Shown here: piece after piece, positions 54,801-64,000 of the stretch
Layout: every line of letters begins with the position of its first letter
Numbering within the stretch: position 1 is the first letter of the stretch
Assembly: GCA_029224185.1 (NCBI GenBank)
Contig: CM055196.1
Span: 3,375,001-3,439,000 of the forward strand
DNA: 64,000 nt
From: Karalla daura
Taxonomy: Eukaryota; Chordata; Actinopteri; Chaetodontiformes; Leiognathidae
Direction of reading: 5' to 3'
Position numbers and translations under genes: made by a program
Notes under the pieces: model-generated
What the model saw: only the letters and a program-made list of their open reading frames with translations
Databases searched by the model: none
What the model was told of the DNA's origin: nothing

Positions 54801-57800
54801 AAATGCAGTTTTAATGCCCTCCACTCATTAGCCGCCCAGCTCATCAGGCAGCTACGTTTCCTGGTTCGATACGGGAGGGCGAACAGCACCTGCCTGCAAT
54901 CACACCCGAAAACAAGATTAGGCTTTCGATTAAGTGCGGGAAAACAAACAAACAAACAAACAAACAAACCTCAGACCCTTGTCTCGGGCACGGCGAGGCA
55001 CGAGAACGACTGCGGCGTTTGCCGAATTGAGTTTTTTTCTTTTCTCCCAGACGGACGGAGGTTTTCTCCGAGCGATAAACCGCTTCGGCGGCCATTAATT
55101 ATGCAGACCCGTTTGGGGGAGCTTTGGAACGGGATTAGCATCATTTCAAATCACATCCGTCTCTCGGCTGCCCGCACTAACTTTGCTGACGCAGAGGAGT
55201 GCGCCGCCGCAACCCCGGGCTGCGGGGGCCCCGCCGCGTCTGTCCGCGCGCGGGAAAATGAGACAGGCGGCGGCGCCATCAATCTCTGCCCGCCGCTCTT
55301 GCTTCCGTCCTCCGTCTCCTCCGCTCCATCCAGGCCGGGCGCCTCGCTCGCTCGCTCATTACCCCGGCTTCCCCGCGCAGCAACGCAGTCACAAGAGAGC
55401 GGCGAGCAGGCCGCCCCCCCCCCCCCCCCCCTCCTCCCCCCCCCCCCCCCTCCTCCCCGACTACAGTAAAACCGTCTTCTGAGCCTCCAATGAGCCTCGC
55501 GCATCTCCCTTTTCATCTGCCGAAGTCTTTGTTACGGCCCGAAATGAAACCTAATGATCCAGATTTACCGCTAACGAGAGGAAGACAAATGACTGCGGAA
55601 CAAACGGGGGTTTGATCACGCAACGCTCTGCCCCATTTTCCTCTTTGCGGAAGGAGCGGATGTAAAAGAAAAAAAGAAAAGGAGAAAAAACAAAAAAAAA
55701 ACACAGCATTAGCCTATTTTTTTTTTTTTTTTCCTCCGATGAGGAAAACTAACTTCTTGACTGAAGCCGGCGCTGCAGGGCGCTGGAAACGGCTCCCCGA
55801 ATGACAGTCCGACGTGATTCCTTGGCAGCGTGTGTGTGGTGTGCGTGCGCGTGTGTGTGTGCGTGTGTGTGTGTGTGTGTGTGGGGCGGGGGTGGGGCCC
55901 TCGCTGGAGGTCATCCCGGCCGGCAACTGCGAAACGGTAGCACTGGAGCCGTTCCCCTGCGTCTCAAAACCAGCTTCTACTTTTTCTTTTTGACCTTGGG
56001 ACGGGTGGGGGGGTGGGGGGGGAGGGGGGAGGGGTTTGCGGACTTCCAACCCTGGTTCCGGGACGTAAACACTTTCGGGGAGCGGGGTAGGACGCTAACT
56101 GACCGGCGTAGCCGTGACCGAGCGAGCCGTCCGTCGCAGTTTTCCGAAGCGCCGAAGACCCCTTTTGTTGCCGCGTCAACGCTGGATCCTATTTCCCCCC
56201 GCTCCGGACCGCAGAGGTCACGGCTCGCGGCGGCGGGCGGGTGGGAAATCGTATTTCTCTTTGATTAGCCTGCCTCTAAGAGGGACGGGGCTGACGACGA
56301 GCACCTCGGAGGGCTTCGCGTACCGCAGGCGGAGCGATGGGCGCGTGGAAAGGCGATTAGCATAGCGCCGGTTAGCGCCGGTTAGCATATCCGTCACCAG
56401 CAGGTTCTGCGTTCTACTGTGTCACACGCACACACACAAAGCGGGTGGTTTTGCGAGGAGGCAGAAGAGGACGAGGGTGAGAGAGAAAGTAGGGACGGCG
56501 AGGACATGAAATGCAGCTAGGCGGGCATGACGTTTTTATTGGCCCGCTCCCCCTCGCTGCTCGCGGCAGGAGAGCAGAGCTCAGGACGCGGCCGTATATA
56601 ACCGGAGGGAGCCAAGGCCTCTGTCCATAAAAGACATTCATTCCCCTGTGAGGGAGCTCTTAACCTCGCCTGTTACGTGTCCTATTTCCCGTCCGGCCCG
56701 GGGGAAGTCGCGGGCCTCTCGTCCACAGCGTTTGATTTCCTGCGACAAACGAGCTAACCCGTTTCATCATGCGACGTCGAGACGGACTAACCTTGGACCC
56801 GGTGATACACGTCGCGACAGCTCCCTCCAGCTCGCCTCCATCTAAGCCAAAGCGCTTTAGACCGTGGTATGCGCCCCCCCCCACCCCCTAAATCCTGAGA
56901 GCCTTCGCAACTGAGAAGCTGACCAAATTCCCGCCTTTACGGACTAATCTTCCAATTTCCATTTCACCTGCTCTCCCCTCTCCCATCCCATTTTGAGGCA
57001 CGACTCGTTCTATGAAGTCTTAGACGGCGACACATCCCCAGGACAGATTCCCATATATTTTACTGCTTCTTTCCGCTGACAGAAAGCGCTTCTTTTCTTC
57101 CCCCCCCCCCCCCCCCCCCCCCCCCTGCACTGTCAGATCAGAGCCTCTGTTGGCTCAGCTCCAGTCGGCAGTATCGAAGGAGCGTTACCTCATAAGCAAA
57201 CACCGAAGTGACAGCCGCACACCTCCCGCTAATAGCGGCACACGCGAGAGGATAAACTCGCGTCGGCGCGGGGGGAATCTCACTTTTTTTGATGTGTAAT
57301 TGTCGCATCCACGCCGAGGCGCCTCTTTCAAAAGCCCGGGCTGCTGCTATTTCACCGTCGCCCTCGTCGCGAGGCCCTGGGCGAGTGCGTCGGCTAACTG
57401 GCCACAAAGTGTCATAAATGACGCTCGGCGAAGCCGCTTCGCAGCCAGAGGTCCCCGACAGCACATCATTAAACGGGACACTTAATCCGCTCTGTTTGTT
57501 CTGCCAGCCTGTGCCGGGGCCCTGAGGCCGGGGCACTCGGCGGAGCCAGGGGCAGACTCCCACTTGCTGGCCGCTCTCAGGACACCGACGCGGGGCCGGG
57601 GATGGGGCACCACTGTGCCGGAGGGCGGCCGCGGCACATGTCGACATATGTCTCTGTTCATAATCCTGTTCATACTGCAACGCAGCGACATGGCCCTGTT
57701 TTAGCCCGACCTGGTGCTAATTGTCCCTGACAGATCAGCACCTCTGTCTGGGTTCTCGCCTAAACTGTGACGCCACACCTCCCATCTGTTACATTTGTCC

Positions 57801-60800
57801 GCTTTTGATCCACCATTGAAGGCAATTCTTGCATCCTCCTTCCTCCCTTCTCTCACAGCTTTCCTCCCTAACACACTCACCCGTTCCTCCCTGAGATATC
57901 TCATTTATCATGTCTTTTTTAGACCTCTGCCTTCTCTTTCCCTCTCACCTGTGGCCACCTGTTTTTCCTCCTTCCCCTCCACTGCCCCGCATTCCCTGAG
58001 CACATTGCTTTGGTGAGTGCCTCCCCGTCTCACCGGGTTCCCCTCGCTTGTTCGTGGAGCTAATAAACCTTTGCCGGTGTTGGGTTTGGTGTGTCGGGTT
58101 GACGGAGGCACAATGAGGTCACAGCGTTAAAGACGGATGGCTGTAATCTGGTTCGTGGCCCAACCATCTGCTGTAGTCAGCTGCTTGCAAACTGCAGGCC
58201 CAGCCTTTATTATACCACGGCTTCTACATGGGCATTTAATCAGAGCCTAACACCGCTGGGCTGTGGAGGGAAATGAGGGGGTTACCCACACATACACAAA
58301 CCATATCTGCAAGTGGGGACTGCTGGGCTGAGAAAGCTGTGAGAGAGCAACTCTCCTTTCGGAAGAAAGAGCTGTACCTCTTAAGCAGGATTAACTGGTA
58401 GAAATGCAGAAGTGAGGGGAAGGGAGACAGGTTGACTACATGAAAGCAGCAAAAAAAAAAAAAATGTGTTCCTCCAGCAAAACCAGATTCGGTGTGCTCG
58501 TTTCCTCCCCACATCTTGTCGGCAGCCTGTCACCCGGAAGGATCACAGTCCGCAGAGCCGTCACTCATGACTTAAAGATGACCTATTTTGAAAGACTAAA
58601 ATATCTGTTTTTTTGCAGGCCCGCGTCGATCGCGCATTTAAAGGCTGCCAGCTACTGTATGTCTTCCAGACTTGTTAATAAATGCCTTGTGATTAGGAGA
58701 TCAAATGGGGATGTGAATTAGTGATTCCTCTGATCACAGCCTGTAGCACAGGATGAGGAGAGGCTGACACGGCATACAAGATCTCACTGGGGAGAGGCGA
58801 GGCGAGCCGAGGCGGAGGGGGGAGACACAGCTACAACACCCCGCGACCTTCTGCGACCGACGGTGATTGTTCTCCACCGAATCCCGCCGTTGCTCAGTCC
58901 GATCTGACGAGCTCCGCCGCACGTCCCCAAATATGCGGGACGCCTAACTCGGAGGCTCTCCCGGAAAACGCCACCTCCAATAACCCATAATTTGTTGTGA
59001 CGGCTCAGCCTTGCAATGACATTTAAATGCCAATAAAGCGAAATACATTTCATTGGCTCGGCCGTGGTCTCACATCCCATTAGACCTAAAGCAGGATAAA
59101 ACGCGTTGTCATTTGGCGAGATGAGAGAAACGGGAGAGCACGGTCGCCACTGGAATGACACGGTTCTCCCGCACCTACGCCCTAATGCAGACTCATTAGG
59201 GCTCACGATAAGAAATCCACAGCTCCACTTGGCTATCTTTTCCTGACTTCACAGGTGATGGGAGGGCGCCGATGTGCAGTCAAGGGGCCTCTCCATTAAA
59301 ATTCCACTGGAGGGATTTTTTTTTTCTCACCCAAAGTTAAGCCGGTAATATTTTGGAGATAAGGCAGCAGACATATTTACTCCTGACGGGGTGCGCCTCC
59401 GAGACCTGATCCAAATCTGGGAATGGATTGGCTGCTAAATGAATTCCTTTATCTGCCCGCGAGACCACGTTTGAGCAATAACCTCGGAACAAAGACGGAG
59501 AATTAACCAGCGTCCCTAAGGCCAGGCGACACGGAGACTTTGAATATATAAATAGAGAGATCTATCAACAACGTGTCCTTGAAAGTGGATAGAAGTCTTC
59601 ATTGCTTGTCCAGCGCAAGACATTTGTCATCTTCAGCCCGGAACACTTGTGTGGAAATTCAATTAAGCCAAGGGAGGAATCTCGCCTATTCCCAGATGTC
59701 CCATAATCTCCGCCGTTTGACAAATCGTCGCCCGTTGCCGCCACACAGACACACACTTGACTGGAGCCCACTCCGGGGTCATGGGAAATCTGCTGGGGCC
59801 CAATTACAGGGAGCCAACTGGTCGGGATTGGGCCGCATTCTGCGGCCTGACCTTCGACCGCTGGGTTAATGACACAGTGACGGCATTCAGGCCTTCAGCG
59901 CCGGCGACGAACGTAAGAGGAGGAAGGTGGGCGCCGGCAGCGTCTGCAGCACGGATCCCGTGTTTATCACTCCCGACACACTTTTGCACCGCGCCGCGCA
60001 GCTGCGTGTGAACACGCCGAGTGGAGGGGGACGCGGCGGCGCGTTTGAGCGCACCGAGGAAATGTGAGCTATCTGTGGCAGCAACAGACGCAGCCTCTGA
60101 TGTCGAGGCGTGGCACGGGAAACAAAATCAACTTACCTTGTCTGAGTACACGAAGAAGAGGATGAGTAATATCAGCTCCGCCAGGAGGATTATCAGCAGG
60201 ACGATGAAGAACTGTCAGAGAGACGGGGAGAGCCTTGTTTCAAACAACTGCTTCGGCGATATTGTACTGTAAATCTACGTTGTCAGGCTGCCGAAAGCAG
60301 GCTGAACATAAATCTAGGCAACTAGGCTTCTGCCGCCATCACTTGTGCCTCCGAGGAGGGGGGGGGGGGGAGAGCTATTACATGACCGTAGATTACATAC
60401 ATGGCAGTTTTAACACGTTTTATAATAAGCTCTGCATCTGTGATTTGTAGTGCTTTTGATTCATCCTTTTGCTTCAAATGAAACGTGTGGGAGTGTGTTT
60501 CCCTCTGTGTCGGCGCAAACATGGGCTCATAAACACGGCCGCTGGAGGTTAAGGGAACACTGACGTTTTGTGAAATTGCTCCTCTACTCTCTTTCTGGTA
60601 AATGAGGGGAGAAAAAAAACCAAAAACGTTCAGAATATTGCACGAAAAAGGAGTCCAGGGGGCAGCAGCCTGTTAGCTTAGCTTAGCGTTGTGACTGAGA
60701 ATGGCTTTCTAAAGACTCTGCCTGAATGTAGCAAAATGGACACGTTTATAGCTTGTTCAAAACGCGACACAGATGTTGTTTGTTTAGCCCGCGCAAGAGA

Positions 60801-63358
60801 AACCAACCGAAAAACATAAACATCTTTTTCGAGAGGGAATCAATCGCACTCGACTGCAAGTTACTCCACTGAACAATGGCTAAAAAAAGCCCCAGAAAAC
60901 CAGAGATGATATGCTGATACAGTGAGTGCACTTCAGAGGCGCTGGTTGGCAGATTTTGTTGCCTGTGGACTGAGCTGGGGGAGCCGTTTTCACCCATTTC
61001 CAATTTCCGTGCTAAACTAAGCTAACTGGCTGCTGCCCGTAGCCTCATATCCAGCGTACAGACACGGGAGCCGTATTGATTTCCTCTTTTGAATTCCAGC
61101 AAGACATCAAAGGGCAAAGAGCAAATTTTTGCTAAACGTTGAATTACTCCTTCGAGGCTTTCGGCTCACGGCCTCGGCGTTAGCGCCGCAAACACGGCCA
61201 CTCCGATTTCGTAATAGTCAAATAAACCGGCCAACATATCAGAGAGCGCTCGAAGAGAACAAAGAGAGGCAGGGAAATGAAGATAAGGCCGATTGGAGTG
61301 ACAGAGGGAGGAAGAAAGAAGAATCCAAGTGCTGGAGGGCTAGAGAACATGTAAAAAAGGGGGGGAAAAAAAGCCCTCCCAAGATTAATTTTCGACACAG
61401 CCTTGCAACTAATCTACCATTCTCCTCTTTACTTGACTCCACTTCAGCTCAATATTTACCAAGCTCTTGTGCACAGCATGGGAGCCGGCTCGTGAACCTA
61501 GATTTTTTAGAAAAGCCCATTAATTCGTAACTCGCGCCAGACGAGGGGGGGGGGGGCTATTTTCTGTGTCAGGACCCAAATGAAATAATTCAGACAGCTT
61601 GTTGTTGGTTCGGGCTGCCGACTTGCCGGTTTAGTGTGCCACTGTTGCACCTTCACAGTCGGTTTGTCACATTTCCATGAACATTAAAGGAGCAGCTCCT
61701 GCGCACTAAACGGCTGGCTTAGTGCGGGGATGCATGCGCTATGTATTCACACAGCTTTGTGGGCGTATGCTCTCATTTGCTAGCGCTACACGCTTTCAAG
61801 CTCCGAGTGTCTCGGATGGATATTTCTGTGTTTCTCCTTCCGCTTTATTCCTTTTGTAGGAAACTTATCTCGGTAAACAATTTATAGCAGCGAAGACGGG
61901 AGCCTGGAAATTTACTGCGAGGGATGTCTGGTCTTTGAATATTTCTAATCCTGGGAGAACTGTCCGCAGAGTTACTTCAGAGATAATGTGTCAAGGTGGA
62001 GAGGCTCAGATCTGTTTGCTCAGGGAGATCTAACCCCGCTCTGATGTTGCATCTCCCACAGCCGCCCCCCCTCCCACCCCCATCCCCACCCCCACCCCTG
62101 GGTGCACTGAGCTGGACAGACAGGTCGAAGGAGGAGGAAAAGCAAGACATCCCCGCACTAAACAGAATCATCGTGGGCAAATGTGAAACACCGCAAGTGT
62201 CTAGTTGTGGCAGGAGACTTAATAGGAAACATCATATCCAGGATTTTTTCATCAAGCCTCTTGTTACGCTCACACAAATTTCTCCCTCACATTCTCGCAC
62301 CGCACTCATCCCCCTCCCCTCCCCCACCCCCCCCCGCACCGGGCTCCCTTCGTCTGTCTGCTCCGCAGTTGTTAGGCAGGTGAAGGGAGCCATGTCGAAC
62401 ACTGAGGATTTGGTGGGGCTTTTGACTGATGCAAGAGCTTCAAGGGATTGGGCTGTTTGTGATGTTAAGTACCGGCTGCCTCAACTCCACTTCTCATTTA
62501 AAGTTTCTATACATGAAAGTTGTTTTTTTTTTTTCTTTTTGGGCAGCTTAGATCCCACAAAAACCTCATTCCACTGGGTGAACTTTTATAATTAACTCGT
62601 GCTTAAGATAAAACACTCGTACAACTTTTGGGCAAACAGTGCAACGTCAAGACAGGAGGAGGCTTTGTAATGAATAATAGAACATCCTCCGCCACCGAAC
62701 ACTGAATTATCCCCTCTGCCGCTGTGTACATACAGTAACTCCATCACAGCCGGCGCCGCAAAAGGGCCCGTTGACTGACAGCTCCTTCGACCGGACTGTG
62801 ACCAAAGCGGCAGGAGTGACACGGAGGCGCCGCCGCACGCTTTCTAATTTCCCTTCCGGAGCCCCTGATGCTCGACACAATGCGGAGCGGGCTCCACTGT
62901 CAGTCTGGCCCTGCTGGAAGCCTGACGCACATGCGCTGCCGGGTTATTGCTGGCCTGCGACCAGCGCGCGTGGGCGTGCAAACGCATATGTGTGAGGATG
63001 TCTCCGCGCGACGCCCCTGTCAATATTTGCATAGCGGCTATAGGGAAATGCGAGGGGGAGAAAATGATCATAATAAGGAGGAGGGAGATGGGTGAGAGAG
63101 GGTACCGCCGCTATTTTGAGTCACATCTTTAATGAAGCACATTTATAGGTATCGGGGTTTAACTCACGCTGAGAAGCAGGCACTTGTTCTCCTTGATGGC
63201 ACCCAGGCAGCCGAGGAAGCCTGTTACCATGACAATGGCGCCGATGGCGATGACCATGTTGGCGGCTGACAGCGAGGGGAAGGAGGCGAGAAGGTGGCGA
63301 AGCTGCCCTGAGACACGGCCAGCCAGATGCCCACGCCGAGCAGCCCGCAGCCGCATAG
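51828..63358 (-). CDS. tspan9: Tetraspanin-9-type protein, partial (first exon outside, last exon probably in N gap), frames broken by indels
   Basis: Four-pass tetraspanin; TSPAN9 is known as a platelet membrane-microdomain protein. Visible coding exons in transcript order: 63168-63358, 60137-60211, 54160-54260, 53671-53801, 52645-52728. Signature pieces: LCGCGLLGVGIWLAVSQGSF and MVTGFLGCLGAIKENKCLLL (exon 2, helices 1-2), FFIVLLIILLAELILLILFF (helix 3), NSENNIGLRNAWNIIQAE, KCCG, the NCGRNSTNMFWN loop segment, and GCFEKVEEWLDDNKHLLGTI leading into helix 4. Single-base indels occur near 63278 (one C lost from a CCC), near 54252, twice in 53671-53801 (they compensate) and probably at the 52728 exon start. 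An AATAAA at 51833-51828 (minus strand) marks the probable mRNA end. The coding tail between there and 52645 is not visible, which points to the gap at 51909-52008. The first coding exon lies beyond 64000. Confidence 0.9.
51909..52008. other. Assembly gap, 100 N, over the probable tspan9 last exon
   Basis: Exactly 100 N. Left of it is AT-rich sequence that reads as tspan9 3' UTR on the minus strand (AATAAA at 51833-51828). To the right no tetraspanin tail can be found before the exon at 52645. Confidence 0.98.
52645..54260 (-). CDS. tspan9: tspan9 large extracellular loop and helix 4 start (exons 54160-54260, 53671-53801, 52645-52728)
   Basis: The first exon encodes a KKDLKDGLALYNSENN segment after a one-base loss (101 bases instead of 102). 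The second carries the CCG motif, DWHEA, PDRCC and the NCGRNST cysteine pair. It reads through only if a lost G after CCG and an extra C after DWHEA are allowed; its total length of 131 is then correct. The third encodes GCFEKVEEWLDDNKHLLGTI and VILVVQ in a clean frame, but its entry phase is one base off. NST is a potential N-glycosylation site. Confidence 0.88.
54261..60136 (-). other. Long tspan9 intron
   Basis: A 5.9-kb intron with polyC/polyG tracts and CpG-rich sequence at 55160-55450 and 56040-56400. A complex AT-rich block of about 58900-59900, with repeated ATTA/CCATTA cores, looks unlike random intron and may include conserved non-coding elements. No exon recognised. Confidence 0.5.
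60137..60211 (-). CDS. tspan9: tspan9 exon, transmembrane helix 3
   Basis: A clean 75-base, phase 0 exon encodes FFIVLLIILLAELILLILFF followed by VYSDK, nearly identical to TSPAN9 of other vertebrates. The exon is flanked by ctgacag and gtaagt. Confidence 0.95.
60212..63167 (-). other. tspan9 intron
   Basis: A 3-kb intron. CCCC-rich tracts near 62063-62100 and 62310-62335 are the only repeats; no exon or RNA gene recognised. Confidence 0.55.
63168..63358 (-). CDS. tspan9: tspan9 exon 2, transmembrane helices 1-2, with a one-base deletion
   Basis: The exon should be 192 bases (64 codons, phase 0-0); it is 191. The frame reading LCGCGLLGVGIWLAVSQGSF runs to SP, and the frame reading FPSLSAANMVIAIGAIVMVT begins one base over. 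The loss is at the TCGCC/TCCTTCCCC junction, position about 63278, where a CCC appears as CC. Splice sites (ttgcag|, |gtgagt) are perfect. Confidence 0.9.
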
Positions 63359-64000
63359 CTGCAAGGGAGAGAGGCGGGACAGATGGCAAGGTGAGAAAAC
63401 AAAACAAGCAGAAATGTCAACAGGCAAATTCGCCCCGCGCGGCTCCCGCCAATTCCCACGGCGGCGGACCTCGCGCGCAAGACGTTACCGCTCCACAAGA
63501 ATAGGTTTAGCGCTAAGCGAGAGCAAATTCCTGCTTGGAAACCCCCCCCCCAACACACACACACACACACACACACACGCCACAGGCTCAATTTCCCCCT
63601 CGGCTGCCTGGGGAATTGCCCCACGTACTCATGCATCACAAATCGCCGACAAGAGAGTTTACCCCAATTACAACTATAATGGCCAATAACAACTCCGCTG
63701 CAGATTAGGGGAGTGAAAGTACTAGAAAAAAAAAAAGAAAAAGAGAGGACTCGGGCTCTGCGGCTGCGCACGTTCGAGCTGATTATGTTAAATCCAGAAT
63801 AAACAGAGATGTAATTACTGCCGCATCCGACAAAGGAAAACTTACAAACTTTCCCCCAAAAAACCCACGCGCAGTGAACGTGAGGCCCACCTAGGGGGAG
63901 CAATTCCCCAATTCCTGCCCTGGCGGCGTGGTGTGACGAGGCCATCACTGCCGGCCACACACACTGCACGGGAGGCCTCGACTGACCCGCTCCATCCGTC
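63359..64000 (-). other. tspan9 intron 1, partial
   Basis: Intron upstream of exon 2 in gene orientation. The short first coding exon expected for TSPAN9 (cysteine-rich, start of helix 1) is not in the remaining 640 bases. Confidence 0.7.
63551..63578 (+). repeat. (CA)n microsatellite in tspan9 intron 1
   Basis: CA run after a polyC tract, about 200 bases upstream of exon 2 in gene orientation. Confidence 0.92.

Noticed and set aside
60651..60666. Further CTCF motif (gtccagggggcagc)
   Set aside because: Only the central part matches; the first three core positions differ from consensus.

Overview
The window is nuclear DNA of a ray-finned fish, probably a percomorph teleost. The basis is vertebrate-type genes split into many small exons with GT-AG introns, compact intergenic spacing, abundant dinucleotide microsatellites and very GC-rich coding exons. 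It is not prokaryotic: there are no operons, no CRISPR arrays and no bacterial genes. Two runs of exactly 100 N (19925-20024 and 51909-52008) are scaffold gaps, so the window is three contigs joined.

Layout. (1) 45-25435, plus strand: the 3' two thirds of mical3. It covers the segment between the calponin-homology and LIM domains, the LIM domain, a long acidic/proline/serine-rich linker with a 2-kb exon, and the C-terminal Rab-binding bMERB coiled coil. The FAD monooxygenase and CH domains lie upstream of the window. (2) 28069-38111, plus strand: a complete ttc38 in 14 exons (465 codons plus stop). (3) 38513-48886, minus strand: a complete tspan33-type tetraspanin in 8 exons (270 codons plus stop) with the eight extracellular cysteines of the TspanC8 group. 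It is tail to tail with ttc38, and the two poly(A) signals are about 40 bases apart. (4) About 51.8 kb to beyond the right edge, minus strand: a partial tspan9-type tetraspanin with five coding exons visible. Its first exon is outside the window and its last is probably hidden in the second N gap. The rest is intron or intergenic DNA with microsatellites, G/C homopolymers, a short hAT-like element, telomere-like repeats and a few candidate regulatory sites.

The most striking pattern is one-base indels that break otherwise convincing reading frames. They are numerous in mical3 on contig 1 and in tspan9 on contig 3. The 22 exons of ttc38 and tspan33 on contig 2 are all clean, and the mical3 tail on that contig has one. 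Splice sites are intact and the indels mostly sit in homopolymers or short repeats, so I read this as contig-specific consensus error rather than gene death. Any automatic annotation of mical3 and tspan9 here will be truncated or fragmented. A second notable point is a tandem duplication of a two-exon cassette in mical3 just before the LIM domain.

The four genes have no common pathway that I know of. MICAL3 (actin oxidation, Rab8/Rab10-linked vesicle fusion) and the tetraspanins (membrane microdomains; TspanC8 members control ADAM10) both act in membrane traffic, but adjacency here is simply chromosomal gene order. I found no evidence of a previously undescribed biological system.
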